Positions 22,433 to 31,100 of a stretch of 42,687 nucleotides of DNA are shown one piece after another. The stretch is from an uncultured bacterium (GTDB taxonomy: Bacteria; Bacillota; Clostridia; Lachnospirales; Lachnospiraceae), in NCBI GenBank assembly GCA_948467735.1, contig CAOKFN010000041.1, positions 1 through 42,687 of the forward strand. The letters run 5' to 3'. The notes below the pieces were generated by a model, which made no database searches, was not told where the DNA came from, and was given only the letters and a program-made list of their open reading frames with translations. The position numbers were made by a program, and so were the translations under genes. Within the stretch, counting starts at the first letter, position 1. Every line of letters begins with the position of its first letter.

Positions 22433-24910
22433 TTAATTCTGTCTGATACCGGTTACGGGGTCGAAATAATACTCTCTGCCCTCAATGGTTACATGGCCTT
22501 TGGCCATGGCGCCGGTAATCTCCTCGAAATAATACGTTCCGGCTTCCGTATTATCCCATCCTTTCACCATGCGGCCGTTTTCATCATAACGAACCCATTT
22601 GCCGGTGCCGTCCTCACGGTCGGGATATGCGCTGTAAGACTCTTGGTATACATCCTTGCTTACGGCTTTTGCTCCCTGCTGCACGCTGTCAAGCCAATAC
22701 CATGCGTCGCTTGTCGGGTCATAGATTTCCTTGCCGCGGTAAGAACCGTCGGCAGGATCATAGCCTTGACGTTTCCAGTCTTCGTACCAGAAATCTTTCC
22801 CGTCGATCTGTACCCAAACCTTAGAATTTTCTCCTTTGACCAAATGTCCGTCAACTTCGTCAAAATAATAGGTCTGTCCGTTTATGTTCTGTGTTCCCTT
22901 TGCCATTTGGCCTGTGGCAGCGTCATAATATACCTGTCTGCCGTCTTCCAGAATTGCAGGCCCCTTTGTCATGGCTCCGGTGGTGGGATCAAAGTAGTAC
23001 CAGCCGCCGTAACGATGGTCTTCCCCCTTGATCATTTCCCCCTTCTCGTTATAGCGAACCCATTTGCCGCCGTCGGCTAGGTATACATCTTTATCTACTG
23101 CCATGGTGCCGTCCGCATCGAACCAGCGCCATTGTCCGTTGACAAAGGCTTCCTTGGAAGCAGCCATCTCGCCGTTTTCATAGAAGTAATAATTGCCATT
23201 GCTATAGGTAAGGTCTCCCTCGGGATGAGGAGCCGGGGTTTCTTCAATGGGGGGGGCGGCTGTAGGTTCCGTTGAGGGAACCGGCGGCTGTTCCGGATTC
23301 TCGGAGGGCGTCGGCGTCTGCTCTGGATTCTCGGTGGGCGTCGGCGTCTGCTCCGGACTCTCAGAAGGCCCGGGTGTTTCTTCCGGTTTTTCCGTAGGAG
23401 ACGGCGTTTCTTCCGGCGCCGGGGTGTAATTATAATGTATATTCACTTTTGACACTGCCGCCGCCGTATCGCCTATTTTGCCTATGCTGTTCCACTGCGA
23501 TTCGGTGCCGGTATAGTATATATCACTCAGAGAAGAAGCTGAAAACGCTGCTGTTTTGATTGTCCTTACGCTGTCGGGAATGATGAGAGTGGTAAGGCTC
23601 TGGCAGGAAGCGAATGCCCAATCTCCGATACTTTCGGCACCCTGCGGAATTTCCACTCCCGCAAGCCCAAGACAGTTTTGGAACATCCCATTACTGATGC
23701 GGTCTATCTTTTTGGGCAATGTTACACGCATCAAATAGTAGCATTGGGTAAATAGATTGTCGCCCATCTTTACCTGATTGCTGCCGGGAGCAAACGACAC
23801 GATTGTCAATTTCTGACATTGAAAAAATGCCGCGGCGCCCACCTCTTCAATGCTGGCAGGCAGAGCTATGGACGTGAGGCTTCCGCAGGCGTTGAAAGCA
23901 TTCTGGCCGATGACTGCCACTCCCTCGGAAACCGTTACCGAGCTAAGATTCGTACATGCTTGGAAAGCGCTGTCGCCTATGGTTTTCACGCCGGAAGGAA
24001 TGGTTACGGAAACAATCGAGGAACCGCGAAAAGCGCTGTTTCCAATGGACGTCACGGTGGAAGAGATTTCCGTGCTCAGAACGCCGCAGTTCCAGAAGGC
24101 GCAGGAACCGATGCCGGTAACGCCCTCTTCCAGAATAACCTTCCGGATTTTGTCGCTGTTATCTTTCCAAGGCTGCTCGTCGGCACTGCTATAATCCGGC
24201 ATAGCCCCGCTGCCGGAGACGGTCAGCGTCCCCGCCTTGGTCAGTTTCCATGTAAGTCCCGCGGCAAGAGATCCGTCTGCAATAATGTCGTTGGCAGTGG
24301 GATCGTCAGGCGGAATATAGCCTTCGGGATAGCGGGTGATATAATGGCTGGTATCACGCATGACATCCTCCTTGGTCATTGCCCGCCCCCAATGAACGCT
24401 GCTGTTGTAGTTTCCTTCGGCAAGAACCACGCCCGCATCGCTCACTTCAAGGACGATTACGGTATGGACGTCATTGTTTACCTTCAGGATGTCCCCGACT
24501 TTAATCTCTTCAAAAGTGAAGCTGCCCGGCTCATACATCCTTGCGGGCAGATTGCCGAATGCCGTGTCGCTGAGGATAAAAGCGAAAGCAACGCAGCCCA
24601 CGGCGACGATATTGTGTCCGCCGAGGAGGCCGCCCTTCCAACGATACTCATTTCCGCTGGAATAAGGCACATCGTTGGTCCAAGGCGTTCCCTCCTTATA
24701 GGCGTCCTGTTCGCTCAGGGCAATCATGGACTCGTAGACCTCCTGTGGGGAAGGAACCGTACTGTCGCAGGGAATGAGTTGGGATGTGGATTCTTCCACA
24801 GGAACAGCTTTTTGTGTCAAAGGGATTTCCTGTGATGCGTATGCCGTCATTGGCAGGGAAGAAGCACACAGGAGCAGCGCTAACGCTGCTGAAAGAATTT
24901 TTGATTTCAA
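22433..24910 (-). CDS. Secreted cell-wall-bound protein: papain-like domain, BspA repeats, choline-binding-type repeats
   Basis: An 825-residue exported surface protein. The signal peptide covers about 1-25 and ends near TAYAS. A papain-fold (CHAP/NlpC-like) domain covers about 50-195, with candidate Cys in AVGCVAFAF and His in NDVHTVIVLE. Leucine-rich BspA-type repeats cover about 235-480 (for example SSIVSVTIPSGVKTIGDSAF). A Pro/Thr/Glu linker with five 10-residue repeats follows (about 500-549). Aromatic cell-wall-binding repeats cover about 570-825 (YYFDPTTGAMTKG, KWVRYNEKGEM). The start is TTG 24910, with AGGAGG 8 nt upstream. A promoter lies at 24970-24998 and a terminator after the stop, so it is a single-gene unit. 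It may be a wall hydrolase or adhesin. Confidence 0.88.
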   Translation of the reverse strand: MKSKILSAALALLLCASSLPMTAYASQEIPLTQKAVPVEESTSQLIPCDSTVPSPQEVYESMIALSEQDAYKEGTPWTNDVPYSSGNEYRWKGGLLGGHNIVAVGCVAFAFILSDTAFGNLPARMYEPGSFTFEEIKVGDILKVNNDVHTVIVLEVSDAGVVLAEGNYNSSVHWGRAMTKEDVMRDTSHYITRYPEGYIPPDDPTANDIIADGSLAAGLTWKLTKAGTLTVSGSGAMPDYSSADEQPWKDNSDKIRKVILEEGVTGIGSCAFWNCGVLSTEISSTVTSIGNSAFRGSSIVSVTIPSGVKTIGDSAFQACTNLSSVTVSEGVAVIGQNAFNACGSLTSIALPASIEEVGAAAFFQCQKLTIVSFAPGSNQVKMGDNLFTQCYYLMRVTLPKKIDRISNGMFQNCLGLAGVEIPQGAESIGDWAFASCQSLTTLIIPDSVRTIKTAAFSASSLSDIYYTGTESQWNSIGKIGDTAAAVSKVNIHYNYTPAPEETPSPTEKPEETPGPSESPEQTPTPTENPEQTPTPSENPEQPPVPSTEPTAAPPIEETPAPHPEGDLTYSNGNYYFYENGEMAASKEAFVNGQWRWFDADGTMAVDKDVYLADGGKWVRYNEKGEMIKGEDHRYGGWYYFDPTTGAMTKGPAILEDGRQVYYDAATGQMAKGTQNINGQTYYFDEVDGHLVKGENSKVWVQIDGKDFWYEDWKRQGYDPADGSYRGKEIYDPTSDAWYWLDSVQQGAKAVSKDVYQESYSAYPDREDGTGKWVRYDENGRMVKGWDNTEAGTYYFEEITGAMAKGHVTIEGREYYFDPVTGIRQN
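23264..23413 (-). repeat. Five 30-bp repeats encoding the Pro/Thr/Glu linker
   Basis: Five 10-residue units, such as EQTPTPTENP and EQTPTPSENP, lie in tandem in the cell-wall protein gene. The two middle units are nearly identical in DNA, which points to recent duplication. Confidence 0.85.
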
Positions 24911-24969
24911 ATTTGCAGCCTCCTTATTTTTATTGGGGGGATTTGATATTTACAATATTTCCCTTTTTC

Positions 24970-24998
24970 AGTATATCGTTATCGGCGTTCTTTGTCAA
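24970..24998 (-). promoter_or_regulatory. Sigma-A promoter of the cell-wall protein gene
   Basis: On the minus strand TTGACA (24998-24993), 17 bp, TATACT (24975-24970). The -10 end is 59 nt from the TTG start at 24910. Confidence 0.85.
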
Positions 24999-25129
24999 TC
25001 AGGTTCCGCGGCGGCGGATGGCTTTGGCGGCAGGACAAAAATGGTACAGGGAAGCATTGCTGTGATATGGCAGCAGTTCGGTCGAAGGCAGAACTGTTAC
25101 GTTATATGATGAAAAAAGGAAACTATATG

Positions 25130-25158
25130 TTGACGAATTTTTATTAATAAATTATAAT
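25130..25158 (+). promoter_or_regulatory. Sigma-A promoter of the small secreted protein gene
   Basis: TTGACG (25130-25135), an AT-rich 17-bp spacer, TATAAT (25153-25158). Transcription near 25165 gives a leader of about 110 nt before ATG 25274. Confidence 0.85.
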
Positions 25159-25273
25159 ATTAATGTGAATGGCGTGTGGAAATATGAAATTGCGCTGTTT
25201 CCGATATTCTTCGATAATAAAAAGGGAAATCAGTACAGTTGGCTCAGAGGTTGAAAAAGGAAGGGGGATTTTT

Positions 25274-25630
25274 ATGAAAATGAAAAGAGTAATAAAAGCG
25301 GGAATATGCTGTTTGGCATTTATGGGCATGGTTTCCATTCATATGTTTTCTGTGAAGGCGGCGGCCTGTAGTCATAAAATATTTGAAGCATTTTATGGTG
25401 TGAAGACATATTATTTTGAGGAGGACGGACACTATGGAGATTGTGGTCCTTCTTATATATGTGCCGACTGCGGTTATCAATATTGGGAAGATTTGGAGCT
25501 GCGGTATGAAAAAATTGGAGAGCATGAATGGGGATGCTATACATCAAGAACAGAAGATGGAGTAGAATATTTGGAAGCCGAATGTACAACACCTGACTGT
25601 CCTTATGTACGAGTAATAAGAGTGGATTAA
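25274..25630 (+). CDS. Small secreted cysteine-rich protein
   Basis: A 118-residue protein with a signal peptide (MKMKRVIKAGICCLAFMGMV, cleavage probably after VKAAA near residue 32). The mature part has seven Cys, including CADCGYQYW and CTTPDC, and looks like one or two zinc-ribbon-like knuckles outside the cell. I do not recognise the family. AGGAAGGGGG precedes ATG 25274; an in-frame upstream ATG at 25169 lies only a few bases after the predicted transcript start and is unlikely. It is a single-gene unit with its own promoter. Confidence 0.7.
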   Translation: MKMKRVIKAGICCLAFMGMVSIHMFSVKAAACSHKIFEAFYGVKTYYFEEDGHYGDCGPSYICADCGYQYWEDLELRYEKIGEHEWGCYTSRTEDGVEYLEAECTTPDCPYVRVIRVD

Positions 25631-25724
25631 TATTTCGGTAAATGAAGATTGACAGACTGTATGATTGAATCCTGCGTGCATGGGACAAGTCAAATGATTG
25701 ACTTTGCGGCGGCATCTATATTGA

Positions 25725-25743
25725 CATAAAACCATGTTTTATG
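25725..25743 (+). promoter_or_regulatory. Palindrome upstream of the solute-binding protein gene
   Basis: CATAAAAC (25725-25732), CAT, GTTTTATG (25736-25743) is a perfect 8-bp inverted repeat. No T-tract follows. It could be an operator for the gene at 25876 or a hairpin at the end of the preceding transcript. Confidence 0.35.
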
Positions 25744-25804
25744 CCGGTTTGTAATTGGCTTGGTGATGCGGCGGGGACTTTGGCTTTGTTATCGGAAGCG
25801 TGAG

Positions 25805-25832
25805 AGGGGGAGATCTTTGATCGCCCCTTTTT
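25805..25832 (+). terminator. Terminator hairpin just before the solute-binding protein gene
   Basis: AGGGGG-AGATC (25805-25815), loop TTT, GATCG-CCCCT (25819-25828) and then T4 form an intrinsic terminator with one mismatch. It ends only 26 nt before the ribosome site of the next gene. It either ends the secreted-protein transcript or attenuates the lipoprotein gene. Confidence 0.65.
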
Positions 25833-25875
25833 GAATATAAAAATGTATGTGCAAATGCAGGAAAGGAATGCTTTT

Positions 25876-28062
25876 ATGAAAAATATACGTTTTCGGCCCA
25901 TACTGCTCCTGTGCGGTATTCTTTTGGCTGGCTGCGCGGACGGGGAAAGCAGAGAAGGAACATGGAGGGGCGTGCAGGCCGGCATGGACGATTTAACCGC
26001 AATTACCGAGAGGACGGAGTATTATGATATCGTTCAGGAATCGGAGGAGATTTTTCAACTGGACATGGGGGACCCCTATCCGGGAATAGCCCTGAAACAG
26101 ACGGGAAGCGCAAAATTTTCTCTCGGCACGCAGTATGATTCGGATGAACCGGTGCTGCTCTGGGCGGAGGCGCGTTCCGCTCAATCGGATATCTATCTGT
26201 ATCGGAAGGACGGAAGCCGTGAGCTTCTGCTGGAGGGCGTGCCTACGGGCTGCACTATTTTTGACGGGTTTTACGGCTGGCGGTGGTATATCGGCAGGGA
26301 GGGTGATTTCTACTGCTGGCATGACGCCAATTATTCAATCAGTCATCCTGACGACGTTGACGACGAGGATAAAAAGGAGGCTGCTTTCGCGAAAATTTCC
26401 GCTTCCGGGGAAATTTTGTATGAAAAGACTTTGGACCGAGGCATTTCCGTGGAGGATTTCCGCCAGATGTCCGACGGCAGGTGTTTCCTGATTCTGAAGA
26501 ATGCGGCGGAGCAGACCAGAACGCTGGCGGAGCTTGACACTGCCGAGGGAAGCTTCCGGGCGGCCGACAGGGTGGGAATGCTCAGCCCTCTTTTCGGAGA
26601 GCAGTATCTGGGGGCGGCGGGAGCGGCGCTGGCCGTGTTCAATGACGATCCCCGCACCGACAGGGAAATTGTGGAACTGAACCCGGCGGAAGGGACGTCG
26701 GACTGCCTTTTGTCTTTTACGGGAACCACTTATATTGTAAATCATGCCGGAATGTCCCTTCAGGATTTCAGGGTGCTGGAGGACGGAAGCGTGGAAATCC
26801 TGTGGATTGATTCCGCCCGCAGAGCCGAAGGGATTTTGGAGAGGCTCCGAATGGCAAAAGTAGAAAAAATCCCCATTGTTATGCGCGGAAGCTTTGTTAC
26901 GGACGGCTGGATTGCGGGGATTGTTTCCGACTTTAACAGACAGAGCGGCGATTACCATGTGATTATGGAGGACTGCGGGAAGGGCAATGATGTGGAGGAC
27001 TTCGCAAGGCTGACCAGCATCCAGCTTGCATCCGGAAAAGGGCCGGACATCATACAGGCGGGCTTTATGGAGGACTATATCGCCGGGATGCTGGAAAAAG
27101 GGGTTTTCGAGGATCTAACCCCGTATATGGAAGAGAGCGGCGTTCGGGAGGAGGATTATTTTCCCGCCGTTTTCGGCACATGGCGGGAGGGCGGGCATAT
27201 ATACGGCGTCAATCCGAAGCTGAATGTTACCGGATACTGGCTGGACGAGACAGTGCTGGGAGGACGGGAGGAGCCGGACATGGAGACGCTGGCGGACGCG
27301 CTGCTTTCTTGGGAGGGAAAGGCTGTGTACCTGTCCGGAAGAGATTCCGGAGAGCTTTTGGAGCTGTTTTTCAAGGGAACGGATACTCTCTGGGGTATGG
27401 TGGACTGGGAACGGGGCCGCTGTGATTTTGGCGGGGAGCTGTTTGCCAAAATGCTGGAAGCGGCGAAACGGTACGGGGACGACGAAAGGAAGGGGCAGCT
27501 TCCCGCCCTAGGGGGATACAGAAATTTTGGCCGTATTTATAATTATGAGGGCTCTGCGGAGCAGGAGAGCGGCGGAAAGGTGACTTCGGGCGTCATGTTT
27601 GACGACGGATGCCATGGGGAGGTCTCCTCCCAGTGGACCATGGCGGTCAATTCTAATTCCGCCAACAAGGAGGGGGCGTGGGAATTTCTGCGTTTCCTGC
27701 TGGGGGAGGAGGCTCAGGGTCAGTCCGGTCTTCCGGTGAACAGAAGGGCGTTTGAACAGTGGCTGGAGAGGCAGAGGGAGAGTGTGGCCGACGGAAATAA
27801 GATACATGTAATCATGACCCAGCGGGATAAAACGACTTATGTGGAGACTTATGGGGAAGAGGATCTGACGGAGGAGAAAATTGCGGAATATAAAAAAGAG
27901 CTGGAGGAGGCGAAGGCCTGTCCTATTCGCACCGCGCCCATACTTGACGTTATCTTAGAGGAGTCGGAGAACTATTTCAACGGAAGCAGGAGCGCGGAGC
28001 AGGTAAGCGAAGTCGTCGCCAACAGAGTGCAGCTGTATCTGGATGAAATACGGAAAAACTGA
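25876..28062 (+). CDS. Extracellular solute-binding lipoprotein
   Basis: A 728-residue exported lipoprotein. The N-terminus MKNIRFRPILLLCGILLAGC has a lipobox (LLAGC) with the lipidated Cys at 20. Residues about 30-320 look like a beta-rich, propeller-like domain (repeated LxxLDTAEGSF-like strands). From about 335 on it is a family 1 solute-binding protein (ASGKGPDIIQAGFMEDYIAG, WTMAVNSNSANKEGAWEFLR). No permease or ATPase genes lie nearby, so it may be an orphan binding protein or sensor partner. ATG 25876 has AGGAAAGGA upstream; the longer start at 25831 would place the signal internally. The ligand is unknown, perhaps a sugar. Confidence 0.85.
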   Translation: MKNIRFRPILLLCGILLAGCADGESREGTWRGVQAGMDDLTAITERTEYYDIVQESEEIFQLDMGDPYPGIALKQTGSAKFSLGTQYDSDEPVLLWAEARSAQSDIYLYRKDGSRELLLEGVPTGCTIFDGFYGWRWYIGREGDFYCWHDANYSISHPDDVDDEDKKEAAFAKISASGEILYEKTLDRGISVEDFRQMSDGRCFLILKNAAEQTRTLAELDTAEGSFRAADRVGMLSPLFGEQYLGAAGAALAVFNDDPRTDREIVELNPAEGTSDCLLSFTGTTYIVNHAGMSLQDFRVLEDGSVEILWIDSARRAEGILERLRMAKVEKIPIVMRGSFVTDGWIAGIVSDFNRQSGDYHVIMEDCGKGNDVEDFARLTSIQLASGKGPDIIQAGFMEDYIAGMLEKGVFEDLTPYMEESGVREEDYFPAVFGTWREGGHIYGVNPKLNVTGYWLDETVLGGREEPDMETLADALLSWEGKAVYLSGRDSGELLELFFKGTDTLWGMVDWERGRCDFGGELFAKMLEAAKRYGDDERKGQLPALGGYRNFGRIYNYEGSAEQESGGKVTSGVMFDDGCHGEVSSQWTMAVNSNSANKEGAWEFLRFLLGEEAQGQSGLPVNRRAFEQWLERQRESVADGNKIHVIMTQRDKTTYVETYGEEDLTEEKIAEYKKELEEAKACPIRTAPILDVILEESENYFNGSRSAEQVSEVVANRVQLYLDEIRKN

Positions 28063-28187
28063 TTCGTCAGACGAACAGGACAAAGCGCTACAGGGAGAAT
28101 CCTAAGCCTTGGATGGACTTGTAAAATCAGGGCTCTTATGGTAGTATGGAAATACAAAATGAAAAGGAAAGCAGGTGGAATGCAGCC

Positions 28188-31100
28188 ATGATGGTGGATG
28201 GAAATATGCTTGGAGGGGACAGGGAAAACCGGAAGCTGAAGGAAGCTCTGGATCTTATGGAGCTTACCCAGAGCAACCGGGAGCTGGCGGAGGAGTATCT
28301 GGATATGTCCGAGCCGGAGAAGCCGGAGCTGTTAGAACGGGTGGAGCATCAGAGGTTCTATGATATTCCGGGGAAATCGAGACAGCCCCTGTATGATCTG
28401 GTGACTTATTTCGAGAAAAGAGAGGAGGCCCTTGCGGGCCGCTTGATCAAATTTGCCGCTCAGGTGGGAGGCGTCACCGCCCGGGTGGTTCTGACGCGCT
28501 ACGGACGCAGTGATTTTGTATATATGAAGATGAAGAAAAGCCTGTCCGACCTGCAGATCGGGGCTATTTATGCGGACAGGATCGCGTGGAGCACCGGATT
28601 AATGCGGGAAGAAGAGCTCCGGCCGCTGATTGAGCTGGGAAAGAAGGATCCGGAGGTGTTCCCCAAGATGATAGAGATGTGCTATCATGAGGGTTCCTGC
28701 AATACCCAGATGCTTTTGAGCGCGCTGTACCTGCACTGCGTGAAGCCCAAGAAGGGGGCCGGGAGCAGGCTTTGCATGCCCGTGGAGGAAGATGGGAGGG
28801 CGGAAGGAAGCCCGGAGCGCATAGAAGAAATGCAGGATTATCTGGAACAGCGGCTGATGAATAATATCGACGGCCTTTTTACGGAGGCGGACGAGCCGGG
28901 AGAGGAGGACGTGGACAAGCTGAAGGCTTTTGTCAGGGAGTCCGACCCCGGAGAGGAATTCCCCTTTGAGATAAGGGCCATTTTGTCGGGAAGGAAACGG
29001 AATGATTTTAAGACGGTATTCCTTCCCATGCTGGCTTTTCTGGCGGTGGAGCATTCCAACCGGTTTGTGTCCATGATCCGTCTGGCGGCGGCAGTGGAAT
29101 CGGACGCGATTCCCAGCCTCCCCATGGACGCCTGCCAGAGAATGGGGGAGGCATGGTTTCAGGGGCATATCAGGGCCTTGGAGGAGGTTCTGTGGATTCC
29201 CGACGAGACCTACATCCGCTGGGCCGTTCTGCGGAGGGAGAAGGAAATTGTGGAGCGGATGGCGGTAAAGGCGCCGAAGGTTATTGCGGAGGTCATCAAA
29301 AAGATTCCCACGGAGGATTACGGCTATCTGCTGGCGCAGGTAAAGACCGGAAATCCCCAATTATATGAGGAGGAAGGAAAGAAATACGCGGAGGATTACC
29401 GCAGAATCGCCGCCGAACAGGATGTGAGAAAGCTGACGGCAGGAAAGGACAAGGCCCTCAGCTATCTGCTGGGGGAGGCGGAGCTTGAGGAGATTCTGCC
29501 CTATGTGGGGGAGTGGCGGGGACTGTATCTTTTTGACTCACAGAAATACACCCGCATCCACCATTATCTGGACTATGGGGAGAAACAGCTCTACCGCCGG
29601 GCGCTGGTATTGGAAGTCTTATGTCTGTCAAAGGATTATTTCAGGCAGTATTGGGTGGAGGACGGCCCGGAGCTGAAAGAGGCGTGGCGCAACAACGCGA
29701 AATATCTGGACGAGCGCCAGATGGAGGGCATAGCCCGGCTTTTGGAGGAGGAAAAGGTTCCGGCCCGGTATCAGATTGATTTCTTTGGAACCATGTATCC
29801 CGGCGAATATGAGTACAACGGCGCAGAGCCCACTGCCGTCCTGCTCTGCATGAGGATGCTGGCGAAAAACCGGAAGGACTGGTATCAGGAATGGGTGGAC
29901 GCCTCGAAGGACGGTTATATGGAATCGCGCATTATGGCCATCCGCGTCATGGGGCTGCGGTGGGAGGAGTTCAAGGATGTTCTGCTTGGCTGTGCCTCCG
30001 AGAGCGCCAAGCAGGTACGGGGATATCTTTGGACCATTTACACAAAGCATCCGGAATGGGAAAAGGATATCTTGGAAATGCTCAAGTCCCCCAAAGGGAG
30101 CTGCCGGGAGATGGCGGTGGAGGTGCTGAAGGTCTGGGGCGTGGAGCAGTATCGGCAGGTCTTGGAGCAGGCGCTGGCGGCGGAAAAAACGAAGAAATTA
30201 AAGACCATCATTCAGGAGCTTCTGTTCCCGAAGGAGGCGGCGGAAGGCGAAGGTCAGGCAGACGGTCAGTCGGCTGGCGGTTCGGGGGCCAAGGAGCCGA
30301 CCTTGGAGGAGATTGTCAAGGAGAGCCTGATGGGCGGCAGGAAGCGGAAACTCACATGGCTGTCGCCGGAGACCTTGAGCAAGGTGCATAAGACGGACGG
30401 GGAAGAGGCCTCGGAGGATTATATGGCGGCCTTTCTGGTCTGTTATGCGGATATGGAGAAGCTGGGCGTCAACAAGGAGGCCGGGCGGCTGGCAGCAGGA
30501 CTTCGGCCGGAGGAGCTGGGGGCCTACATACGGGAGGTATACGGGCGCTGGATGGAGGACGGCGCGCAGGCGAAAAAGAAATGGGTGCTTTACGCGTCCT
30601 CCATTTACGGCGGCGAGGCCATGGTGCCCCTGCTGTATTCCCAGATTCAGGAGTGGGCAAAGAATTCCAGAGGCGCCATGGCGGCGGAGGCGGTGAAGGC
30701 GCTGGCGTTAAACGGCACCTCCACAGCCCTGCTGCAGGTGGATCAGATTGCCAGAAAATTCAAATTCCGTCAGGTGAAGTCCGCCGCCGCGGAGGCGCTG
30801 GATTATGCCGCCGAACAGCTGGGAATTTCCAGAGAGGATTTGGAGGATCGGATTGTGCCCAATCTGGGCTTCGACGAGGGGATGGAGAGGATATTTGACT
30901 ATGGAAAGCGGCAGTTTAAGGTGCTTCTGACCTCCAATCTGACTCTCGAGGTCTATGACGGCAATGGAAAAGAATTAAAGAATCTGCCCGCCCCCGGCAA
31001 AACGGACGATCCGGAGCTGTCCAAGGAGGCGAACGAGGCTTGGAAATTATTGAAGAAACAGCTGAAAACCGTGGTGGGGAATCAGAAGACGCGTTTGGAG

